This document shows positions 58,501 through 64,000 of a DNA stretch of 64,000 bases, one piece after another. The stretch covers positions 3,534,001 to 3,598,000 of the forward strand of contig NZ_OU963893.1 in NCBI RefSeq assembly GCF_918797525.1, given 5' to 3'. The DNA is from an unidentified bacterial endosymbiont (GTDB taxonomy: Bacteria; Pseudomonadota; Gammaproteobacteria; Enterobacterales; Enterobacteriaceae). Numbering within the stretch: position 1 is the first letter of the stretch; each line of letters opens with the position of its first letter. A program made the position numbers and the translations under genes. Under the pieces are notes generated by a model that made no database searches, had not been told where the DNA came from, and was given only the letters and a program-made list of their open reading frames with translations.

Positions 58501-58522
58501 GATGCCGGGTGCCTCCCGGTGA
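58501..58522. repeat. 22-bp repeated hairpin element, copy 2
   Basis: Same 22 bases as at 58242-58263, 259 bp away and in the same orientation. Confidence 0.75.
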
Positions 58523-58823
58523 ATTTGCCACAGTCTGCAAATCCGCAAACGTTACGTGCAACAGCGACTGCTTGCCCCACCGCAGAGGGGGATTCAGCCG
58601 AATGACAAAGATATCGATTCACTTGTGTATATTGAAATTAGTACACAATTCCAATTTTGAAAGTCACTTTAGGAAAAACAAATAATTACAACACTAACTA
58701 TAACTCATGAAATTAGTTATCACTTATAAATCACCATATAAAACATTTAAACTTATAACTGAGATTTCTCTTAGGCTTTGCTTTAAAGTCCGAGCCTCCT
58801 TGAAACGAAGACCGTTTTGGTCA

Positions 58824-58866
58824 CCCTTCCGAAGTGCTGGATTTCAGTTCGGAAGGGAAATTTTTT
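58824..58866 (+). terminator. plus-strand terminator
   Basis: CCCTTCCGAA (58824-58833) pairs with TTCGGAAGGG (58848-58857), followed by AAA and six T. It faces the lipoprotein gene end and would stop plus-strand transcripts from the non-coding stretch. Confidence 0.65.
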
Positions 58867-58902
58867 CGAAGCATAACACAGTCAGATTAAACGCCTTAAG
58901 GT

Positions 58903-59406
58903 TCACTTACTTAGCCTCTCCAGGAGGTCTTTTTCGAATGCACCTGTGCTTTTGCATTCTACTGGCTTGACTTTATCATTCCCGTCCGCAGTTACGAGAC
59001 CAGCAGTCCCTGTGACTGATACTGAGACATTTGATCCTTCTCCTGCACTCCATACCTGCGTGACTACACGATAACGCTCCTGAATGTTTTGAGTTTGCTT
59101 AACCTCTGTGCAATCGAGAATTAAGGAAGCAAATTCAACATCTTCACCAACAGCAGCAACGATCCCAATGGTTTGGTCATTTACAACAGGGGTCATCCCT
59201 TTTTTTTGATAATAAAGTTGAACTGCGTTAATCAGTTCATCAGGCTTGCGGTTGCCAATTTTTATTGAGGGGGCAGAAGTTAACATTCCTAACGCATCAA
59301 CACTCTGCTCTGAATTACTTGACTGCCCTCCTGCTTTCACAGGGCCATAAACGTTAATACAGCCAGTGATGAAAAAGGGAATAAGGAAATGCTCAACCTT
59401 TAACAT
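58903..59406 (-). CDS. phage-borne lipoprotein of unknown function
   Basis: The 167-aa product from ATG 59406 has a lipoprotein signal (FFITGC, Cys near residue 16) and a mature part rich in Ser and Val (GGQSSNSEQSVDALG, LIVDC-like VEFASLILDCTEVK, GSNVSVSVTGTAGLVTADG). AT-rich and isolated behind its own terminators, it looks like a lysogeny-expressed moron. The family is not recognised; surface exclusion or serum-resistance roles are only possibilities. Confidence 0.65.
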   Translation of the reverse strand: MLKVEHFLIPFFITGCINVYGPVKAGGQSSNSEQSVDALGMLTSAPSIKIGNRKPDELINAVQLYYQKKGMTPVVNDQTIGIVAAVGEDVEFASLILDCTEVKQTQNIQERYRVVTQVWSAGEGSNVSVSVTGTAGLVTADGNDKVKPVECKSTGAFEKDLLERLSK

Positions 59407-60164
59407 AACATTCACCGATAATATAGAGTGGTGCACGCAGAAAGCTGGGAGCATAAAACTACCAGTATAAAAATTCTAAATTTCATCACAGAACTCCTTT
59501 TTTATACAGGACCATTTTTGGTGTAAATAATCAGCTTTGAACGTCGTAAACAGTTTTGCTCAATCTGCCTACAAGCTTGGCTTTTGTTATAACGGTATCG
59601 GCTTAGATGTATCATCGACATATCCTCAGTAAGTTATGCCTGTTCCTTTATCCGCTTGTGAGGATATTGAAAAAGCATTTCCTGTAGGGAATAATCCTAA
59701 GGTAATTCCTAAAAATTACCGCTTACGCTTGTTAAAACGACAGTAGCGTCCATCATTAAGACTCTCTGAGCTGGCTCCTACCAACACCAGAGAGAGCAAC
59801 TCCTTAGAGTAAGATGCTCAAAATTAAGCATCTGCCTGCCCTCCTCGTGAGGGCTTTTTTTCATTATCGAAGCCCTCAGTGAAGAGCTTCTGTAATGAGG
59901 TTTTGCATAATTTTCTTAAAAAATCAGCGGGCGCAATTTTACGCAGGCTACCCGTAAATGGTGGCCAACCACAACATACTTAATCTCTTCAGCCACCAGC
60001 GAATCTCCAATAAAAAAGCCGCACGATGGCGGCTACTGTCTGAATATCAGGGTGTTACTTCATATTAACCCTAGTCAAAGTTGTTGTTCAGCCCGTCAGT
60101 GATGGGACACTGTCGCACTCAGGCACGGAGGGATGGCTGATTACCTCTGGATTTGGAAATATAA
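59407..60164. other. 758-bp stretch with a possible small RNA or short ORF
   Basis: No gene over 40 codons was found. A short ORF on the plus strand (59636-59746, 36 codons, MPVPLSACEDIEKAF start, no clear ribosome site) is followed by a plus-strand intrinsic terminator at 59838-59861, so a transcript of about 200 bases may be made. A further 300 bases to 60164 hold A/T-rich sequence leading to the next plus-strand gene. Confidence 0.4.
59838..59861 (+). terminator. plus-strand intrinsic terminator
   Basis: GCCCTC-CTCGT-GAGGGC is followed by seven T. Confidence 0.8.
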
Positions 60165-60449
60165 ATGGATCAACAAACAGCTTCTCTTCTGCACAAAATC
60201 GCTACTCTTGAACAGCAGATGGCAAAAAAAGGTGCAGCCGCAAACTTTGTAATCACTCGCATGATCAAGCTTCTCGATGAACAATCGGGCGATAGTCAGT
60301 TTTCTTCCAAACTCAGAGAGACTCTTTCAGAATCTCTGGATAAACTGAATCACAGTCAGTCAGCACCTATCAAGTCTGCCATCAACGAGTTGCTTCAGCC
60401 GTCTGTGCAAATAATGCTCCAGCCGAAACCAGAGAAGTTTATTAAATAA
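60165..60449 (+). CDS. 94-aa helical phage protein, opposite strand to the late operon
   Basis: MDQQTASLLHKIATLEQQMAKK opens a coiled-coil-like, soluble 94-aa product ending KPEKFIK. A GGA lies eight bases upstream and a strong terminator follows. Being on the plus strand within minus-strand late genes, it is likely an independently expressed moron. The family is unknown. Confidence 0.65.
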   Translation: MDQQTASLLHKIATLEQQMAKKGAAANFVITRMIKLLDEQSGDSQFSSKLRETLSESLDKLNHSQSAPIKSAINELLQPSVQIMLQPKPEKFIK

Positions 60450-60455
60450 TTGTGA

Positions 60456-60476
60456 GCGGCCTTCAGGCCGCTTTAT
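60456..60476 (+). terminator. intrinsic terminator after the 94-aa gene
   Basis: GCGGCC-TTCA-GGCCGC followed by TTTATT, 6 bp past the stop of the 94-aa gene. It overlaps the end of the convergent 76-aa gene and may act in both directions. Confidence 0.75.
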
Positions 60477-60693
60477 TAATTTCGTCATTTACAACGCTGA
60501 TGATATTTGCAGCAGTTTTTATGGCTTCACCTTCATAATATTCAAGCGTGCCTCCCTCAATTCGAGCAATATAAACCGCCATACTGAAAATGTTTAACAT
60601 TGGTACCGCCTTCGCCCTTACGCTCACGGTAGCATTAATAACTTCACCGTTAGCGATGAAAGACGAAACTACTAACTCGTGGTTCTGCATCAT
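60463..60693 (-). CDS. 76-aa phage protein of unknown function
   Basis: From ATG 60693 (GGGG six bases before) a 76-aa frame reads MMQNHELVVSSFIANGEV, then ARIEGGTLEYYEGEAIKTAAN. It is soluble and unrecognised. It follows the lysis genes on the same strand. Confidence 0.65.
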   Translation of the reverse strand: MMQNHELVVSSFIANGEVINATVSVRAKAVPMLNIFSMAVYIARIEGGTLEYYEGEAIKTAANIISVVNDEINKAA

Positions 60694-60710
60694 TCTTAAC
60701 CCCGTCAAAA

Positions 60711-60863
60711 TTATTTATGTTTAAACCAAGCGCTTTCTTTACCGATACCATCAGTTTTAAAGATTGTATGAACCTTAGGGCCGGTAACAATGCAATCACC
60801 TAACGACTTCGCAGCCATACCAAACGCGCCCATATCCACCAGCGTGGCGGGTGCTGTCTCCAT
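60711..60863 (-). CDS. short ORF (50 aa) between Rz1 and the 76-aa gene
   Basis: METAPATLVDMGAFGMAAKS opens 50 codons to TAA 60711-60713. The frame is open further back (SQPRIIRLNYRIESHRFW) to about 60970, overlapping the Rz1 end, but no ATG, GTG or TTG is present there. The protein-like composition suggests a real phage gene whose start is uncertain or lost. Confidence 0.4.
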   Translation of the reverse strand: METAPATLVDMGAFGMAAKSLGDCIVTGPKVHTIFKTDGIGKESAWFKHK

Positions 60864-60933
60864 CTTCCAGAAACGATGGCTCTCTATCCGGTAGTTAAGG
60901 CGAATGATGCGAGGCTGTGAGAATTTGCTATGG

Positions 60934-61200
60934 TTAAAGTCCAGAGGAGAGACTGTGCCAGAACCTCAGGGACGAGGCTCTTTTTTCTCTTACATTCTCG
61001 CAATTGTTTTGCCACGATTTGTTGTGTGCCAGGACATCGCGCTTCGTCTGCCTGTCCATCACAACGATATCCTGTCTGGTCAGATAGAGCGGCTTACTCC
61101 ATTCACAGGCAGTATCAATCACCACCGGGGCGCTGCCACGTGTCACGCAGCTCGCGATCAACATCGTCATCATGCATACGGTTAACAGTCTGCTGTACAT
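60934..61200 (-). CDS. outer-membrane spanin Rz1-like lipoprotein (LysC-like)
   Basis: The 88-aa product has a lipoprotein signal (lipobox IASC near residue 18) and VIDTACEWSKPLYLTRQDI, then RQTKRDVLAHNKSW, as in P2-type LysC spanins. It begins in another frame inside the Rz gene (86-bp overlap), the classical nested rz/rz1 design. With Rz it fuses inner and outer membranes in the last step of lysis. GAGG lies six bases before ATG 61200. Confidence 0.85.
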   Translation of the reverse strand: MYSRLLTVCMMTMLIASCVTRGSAPVVIDTACEWSKPLYLTRQDIVVMDRQTKRDVLAHNKSWQNNCENVREKRASSLRFWHSLSSGL

Positions 61201-61390
61201 TACTGGCCTCTTTTGCTGCCTCAACCCGGCGTTCCGCTGCTGCGATTTTTGCCGCTGCGTTCTCTTCGGTGCGCTGCTGGTTTGCTTTCACTTCTGCTTT
61301 GCTGGCGCCGCGCATGTGGCCCAGGCCAAAAGCGCCAGCGATGGCAGCTAAAACTGCGGCAACCAGGCCGATTAACGTTTCAATCCCCAT
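61115..61390 (-). CDS. inner-membrane spanin Rz-like protein
   Basis: The 91-aa protein has one N-terminal membrane helix (IETLIGLVAAVLAAIAGAFG) and a periplasmic coiled coil (AAAKIAAAERRVEAAKEASN). Position between endolysin and nested Rz1 identifies it. ATG 61390 follows GAGG. Confidence 0.85.
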   Translation of the reverse strand: MGIETLIGLVAAVLAAIAGAFGLGHMRGASKAEVKANQQRTEENAAAKIAAAERRVEAAKEASNVQQTVNRMHDDDVDRELRDTWQRPGGD

Positions 61391-61397
61391 AGTCACC

Positions 61398-62027
61398 TCA
61401 CATCAGCACTGATTTCGCCAGGCTGAACCGCGCGCGGCGGTCATCAAGACCGTTGCGTCCACCATTAATAATAAGTGTTACGCGCTCCACGTCGCCGGAA
61501 TAAAGCAGACAGCCGTGAGAGACATAGAACCATGCCGCTGAGCGGGCAGCATATTCATCCTGCTCCAGGAGTTCTGGCCGGGTTACAAGATCCAGCTTCA
61601 GTGCGTGGCCACAGTTGCGGTAATTGCTTAGCCCGGTGATTTGCTTCAGTCCGCGACCGCGATATCTCCAGCCATCACCAGCAACCTGATTACCCAGGTT
61701 CTTTTTACCCCACTCACCGCCGTAAACCAGATTGGCTATCGCTTTCTGATTTGCCGGTTGCGTTGCCGTTCTGCCGAGTGCGGCCGCCTGCTGTACGGTA
61801 ATGCGGTGTCTTCCGAATGTCGGCACCAGATTTTCTGCCGCATAGTTCAGGTTTTCTACCAGCCGGGTGAAGCCGCCGGACTCATGGCCCATCTGCGCGA
61901 TAAACATGGCCTGATCGATCGGTGCAATGATGCCGGATTCGCTCATAGCGGAATCAATATGCGGAAACCAGCGCGAAGCAATCCCGGCGCTAATGCCAGC
62001 CGCCTTCTGAAATTGTTTTTGGTTCAT
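61398..62027 (-). CDS. GH19 endolysin
   Basis: The 209-aa chitinase-like (GH19) lysozyme has no signal peptide and so depends on a holin. The catalytic Glu is in GHESGGF near residue 49, followed by NLNYAAENL, GDGWRYRGRGLKQITGLSNY near residue 117 and a late INGG. It cuts peptidoglycan glycan strands. Its ATG overlaps the holin stop (TAATG). Confidence 0.92.
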   Translation of the reverse strand: MNQKQFQKAAGISAGIASRWFPHIDSAMSESGIIAPIDQAMFIAQMGHESGGFTRLVENLNYAAENLVPTFGRHRITVQQAAALGRTATQPANQKAIANLVYGGEWGKKNLGNQVAGDGWRYRGRGLKQITGLSNYRNCGHALKLDLVTRPELLEQDEYAARSAAWFYVSHGCLLYSGDVERVTLIINGGRNGLDDRRARFSLAKSVLM

Positions 62028-62308
62028 TAGTGCCTCAGAGCATCAACCAGGCGTGCAACGTTTCCCCTGGCCCAAAGAACAGCAGCGCAAATCAGGACAT
62101 TCACCAGCACAATGAACCAGTGCGATTCATGGTAAAGGCCGAACAGGAAACGGAAAGGAACACTGGCGTATACCAGCACCGTGAAATAGGCCATCAGCGA
62201 TATCAGTGGGCGATGTCTCGACCCGCCACGCTGGTAAAACATCAGGAGAATAACGATTACGCCGCAAATAAGGGCGTTGATCATTGCTGCAGGATCACTT
62301 GTTACCAT
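62027..62308 (-). CDS. holin-type membrane protein, three helices
   Basis: The 93-aa product has three hydrophobic segments (about residues 9-22, 36-52 and 66-80) with a positively charged loop (RGGSRHRPL) and a basic end. It fits the 3-TM holin family (Phage_holin_3 type). GAGGG precedes ATG 62308 by eight bases. It overlaps the 131-aa membrane protein by 14 bp, so the two may be holin and antiholin. Confidence 0.8.
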   Translation of the reverse strand: MVTSDPAAMINALICGVIVILLMFYQRGGSRHRPLISLMAYFTVLVYASVPFRFLFGLYHESHWFIVLVNVLICAAVLWARGNVARLVDALRH

Positions 62309-62690
62309 TACTGGTCCCTCCTCCACGTAAGCGAGAGAGAATTCCAAACAGGCTACCCAAATCCTGATTATGGACAAACGTTAGCAACTTAATTGCCACG
62401 GCGGCCACCATTACCGCCCCCAGTGCATCAAGCGGCCTGTCGCTGTAGTTGGTCCACTTCGAGAAGAAGGAGCCAACCAATGGAGCACCAAGAACGCCAA
62501 AGATGAATGACGTGATGAAGTAGCCCACCAGCTTAAGGCGGGTGATATTTACCGCTGTAGCGACGTAGAACACCGCGCCAGCAAAAGCGCCAAACACCAC
62601 ACCGTAATCAATGCCGGTTGCCAGACCGAACATACTGGCACCCATCAGACCACCAGCTGCTACAGTAGTGCCAGAAACAGGATCAGACAT
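62295..62690 (-). CDS. second phage holin-like membrane protein
   Basis: The 131-aa product has several hydrophobic segments (GLMGASMFGLATGIDYGVVFGA as consecutive parts, GAVFYVATAVN, VGYFITSFIFGVLGAPLVGSF, ALGAVMVAAVAIKLL) and a C-terminal Gly/Arg tail. It is of the putative holin type found upstream of 3-TM holins in lambdoid prophages. GAGGGG precedes ATG 62690. It starts the lysis operon. Confidence 0.75.
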   Translation of the reverse strand: MSDPVSGTTVAAGGLMGASMFGLATGIDYGVVFGAFAGAVFYVATAVNITRLKLVGYFITSFIFGVLGAPLVGSFFSKWTNYSDRPLDALGAVMVAAVAIKLLTFVHNQDLGSLFGILSRLRGGGTSNGNK

Positions 62691-62765
62691 TTAGTCCCCT
62701 CTTATTGCCGTGAGTCCTCTCAGAGTGAGGGGAATAAAAAAGGCCGTCAGATAGCAGCCCAAATA

Positions 62766-62795
62766 AAAAGCCCAAGGCGTTAACCTCGGGCTTGT
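62766..62795 (-). terminator. terminator between antirepressor and lysis genes
   Basis: AAGCCCAAGG (62768-62777) pairs with CCTCGGGCTT (62784-62793); T-rich runs follow on both strands. It stops transcripts entering from the antirepressor and makes the late promoter or antitermination necessary for lysis genes. Confidence 0.75.
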
Positions 62796-62862
62796 TTGTT
62801 TAAGTTCGTGTCGAAGTGACCACTCTTACCATGATATTCATGTTTTTACGTACGTAAAGTAT

Positions 62863-63078
62863 TTAGTTGATTACGAACTCAGCTTTAACCCCTCGGAAGG
62901 AGATTGTTTTATTGCCAGCCCGGCGGCAAGCGTCAGCGATGGCTTTCATTCCATATTCAACATTAGCCAGATGACTTCGCATTGCTACGATTTCAGCCTT
63001 GGGTGCAGACACATCAAATCCCGCAGCCTCAAGAATGTTGATCAGGCGAATGGCTGCCGACGTTGAATTATCACCCAC
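62863..63078 (-). pseudogene. displaced C-terminal part of the antirepressor
   Basis: An open frame from GTG 63078 gives GDNSTSAAIRLINILEAAGF, then VSAPKAEIVAMRSHLANVEYG and KTISFRGVKAEF. This resembles the usual C-terminal end of P22-type antirepressors (helical, with an AEVVALRH-like segment). It overlaps the upstream frame by 37 bp. Adding one C at about 63086 would join both frames (MPDVVGDNSTSAA). Confidence 0.6.
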
Positions 63079-63836
63079 AACATCGGCATGGTAACGTCAA
63101 GAGCCGGAGCGCACATTGACTTCCCGAATGACAGGTTTCCGCTGCGCACCACCGGATTGTTTTCGATCCACCACTGGATGGGAAGGTTAACGTCAAGCTT
63201 CGGTGCCGGAAGCACCTCCTGCTTTCCGAGGAACTCCCCATCCAGTGGTACACGCGCGGCGATAGAAAGTGCCTCGGTAAACTGATCGTCGCTGATTTCC
63301 TTGTAGCTGCAACCAAAGTGAGATTTCAGTGAGGACCACATGGTAATCATCGCCTTGGCCTGATTCTCTTTCGGCAGCGCCTTGCCGCGCGTCATTACCA
63401 GTTGCTTGATCGCCTCCTGCTGCTCAGCGGTGATTTTACCAGGTAACGCCTTTTTAGCTTTGCGCGGGTTTTTGACCTCGCCCTTCGTCCAGTATTCGTA
63501 GAGAACGTCGTCGCATTCTTCCTGGTACTGGATCACCCGGTCACGGATTTCAGGGCGAACCTTGTTCGGGCTAATGCTGTTCAGCCAAGCAGCTAGCTTG
63601 CGTAACGCCAGGCAAATCATAGATTGCATCCCGCCAGTCGAAGGTATGGTGATTTCGACCATACCTTTCGCAAAGCGTTGAGAAATCTTCTTATGTTGCG
63701 ATTTCCAGTCCAACCCCATACCTTCAACAATCGGCTTCATTGGGGTGTACGCCTCTCCGTTATGCTCAACAACGAAAAGAGAATTACCATAGAAAGGCAC
63801 GTTGATTGTACGATCTGCAATTGCTAAAATTGTCAT
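63042..63836 (-). CDS. phage antirepressor with P22_AR_N domain, apparently frameshifted at the 3' end
   Basis: From ATG 63836 the 264-aa product starts with the Ant N-terminal domain (VPFYGNSLFVVEHNGEAYTP, then MKPIVEGMGLDWKSQHKKI and LRKLAAWLNSISPNKVRPEIR). A KilA-C-like region follows (KITAEQQEAIKQLVMTRGKAL, MWSSLKSHFGCSYKEI). Antirepressors bind and inactivate prophage repressors. The expected last 70 residues lie in another frame (62863-63078). It is placed upstream of the lysis genes, as in phages where Ant sits after Q. Confidence 0.85.
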   Translation of the reverse strand: MTILAIADRTINVPFYGNSLFVVEHNGEAYTPMKPIVEGMGLDWKSQHKKISQRFAKGMVEITIPSTGGMQSMICLALRKLAAWLNSISPNKVRPEIRDRVIQYQEECDDVLYEYWTKGEVKNPRKAKKALPGKITAEQQEAIKQLVMTRGKALPKENQAKAMITMWSSLKSHFGCSYKEISDDQFTEALSIAARVPLDGEFLGKQEVLPAPKLDVNLPIQWWIENNPVVRSGNLSFGKSMCAPALDVTMPMLWVIIQRRQPFA

Positions 63837-63868
63837 GTCAATATTTCCCAATCAGATTTGTTGATATC

Positions 63869-63900
63869 GAAGCCTCGATGGTTGCAGCCATTGGGGCTTC
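63869..63900. repeat. imperfect hairpin upstream of the antirepressor
   Basis: GAAGCC...GGCTTC with inner ATGG...CCAT forms a 32-base hairpin without a T-run, 33 bp before the antirepressor ATG. It may shield the ribosome site or terminate weakly. The remaining bases to 64000 show no gene. Confidence 0.4.
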
Positions 63901-64000
63901 ATCATTTTTACAGTGCATGTTGCATTTTCTCTCTGTACTTGAGCCACCATACCAATCCTTGAACCAAAGCTGCATTTTCTGAAAGCCCCTCCTCATCGGC

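Larger units (their letters stand above)
58156..58902. other. 747-bp non-coding stretch with repeated hairpins
   Basis: No convincing gene was found. Contents: two exact 22-bp copies of a CCGGG-TGCCT-CCCGG hairpin (58242-58263 and 58501-58522), a strong minus-strand terminator (58398-58428) and a plus-strand terminator (58824-58866). The stretch could encode one or more small RNAs. Confidence 0.5.

Noticed and set aside
58707..58970. 87-codon plus-strand ORF before the lipoprotein gene
   Set aside because: It runs through a terminator hairpin and into the antisense of the lipoprotein gene, and has no ribosome site; treated as chance.

Overview
The window is a chromosomal segment of a Gram-negative enterobacterium, most likely Enterobacter or a close relative. 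It carries a complete 2,3-butanediol operon (budA-budB-budC with divergent budR), the ramR/romA/ramA locus that E. coli K-12 lacks, and the enteric backbone pheP-ybdG-nfsB-ybdF-ybdJ-ybdK in E. coli order (seen here in reverse) but opened by several insertions. No species call can be made without a search.

Host part (1-31.1 kb). An AT-rich unrecognised gene and the tail of its upstream neighbour start the window, followed by a cold-shock-domain protein, the bud operon, a small protein of unknown role, an SOS-type YebG paralogue with a LexA box, ybdK, an RND efflux pump with its membrane-fusion protein, a P2-type cation ATPase, a 36-residue membrane peptide, ybdJ, an exported Fes-like siderophore esterase with a Fur-like box, ramA-romA facing ramR-ybdF, nfsB with a marbox-like site, an XRE regulator facing an MFS transporter, ybdG, pheP, and a TonB-dependent siderophore receptor with a YncE-like lipoprotein. 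Three themes recur: drug and stress efflux (RND, MFS, RamA), iron (Fes-like, TonB receptor, lipoprotein) and fermentation.

Junction (31.1-32.3 kb). Remnants of a DUF3289/DUF943 pair abut the last third of a tyrosine integrase, whose 3' end faces the 3' half of a tRNA-Arg (UCU anticodon) 15 bp away. This is the geometry of an argU attachment site and suggests two elements integrated in tandem at argU: a nearly deleted one to the left and a large prophage to the right.

Prophage (32.3 kb to beyond 64 kb). This is a lambda-like siphophage prophage read right to left. It runs from a split antirepressor through two membrane lysis proteins, GH19 endolysin, Rz/Rz1, terminase, portal, head, tail tube, G/GT frameshift, tape measure, M-L-K-I-J, to the tail fibre. 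Many terminator-like hairpins lie inside this late operon, as expected if it is antiterminated. Accessory genes are inserted in it: a Panacea-type antitoxin with a PemK-like partner between K and I, a Cor-like exclusion lipoprotein, and a LexA-controlled cassette (DinI-like, UmuD'-like) at the tail end. An Ig-like domain without a start codon follows the capsid gene and probably is added by -1 frameshifting. A 164-bp TTAA-flanked MITE-like element interrupts a lipoprotein gene, and both portal and antirepressor look frameshifted, so the prophage may be defective. Early control genes, its integrase and an intact argU are predicted to lie beyond position 64000.
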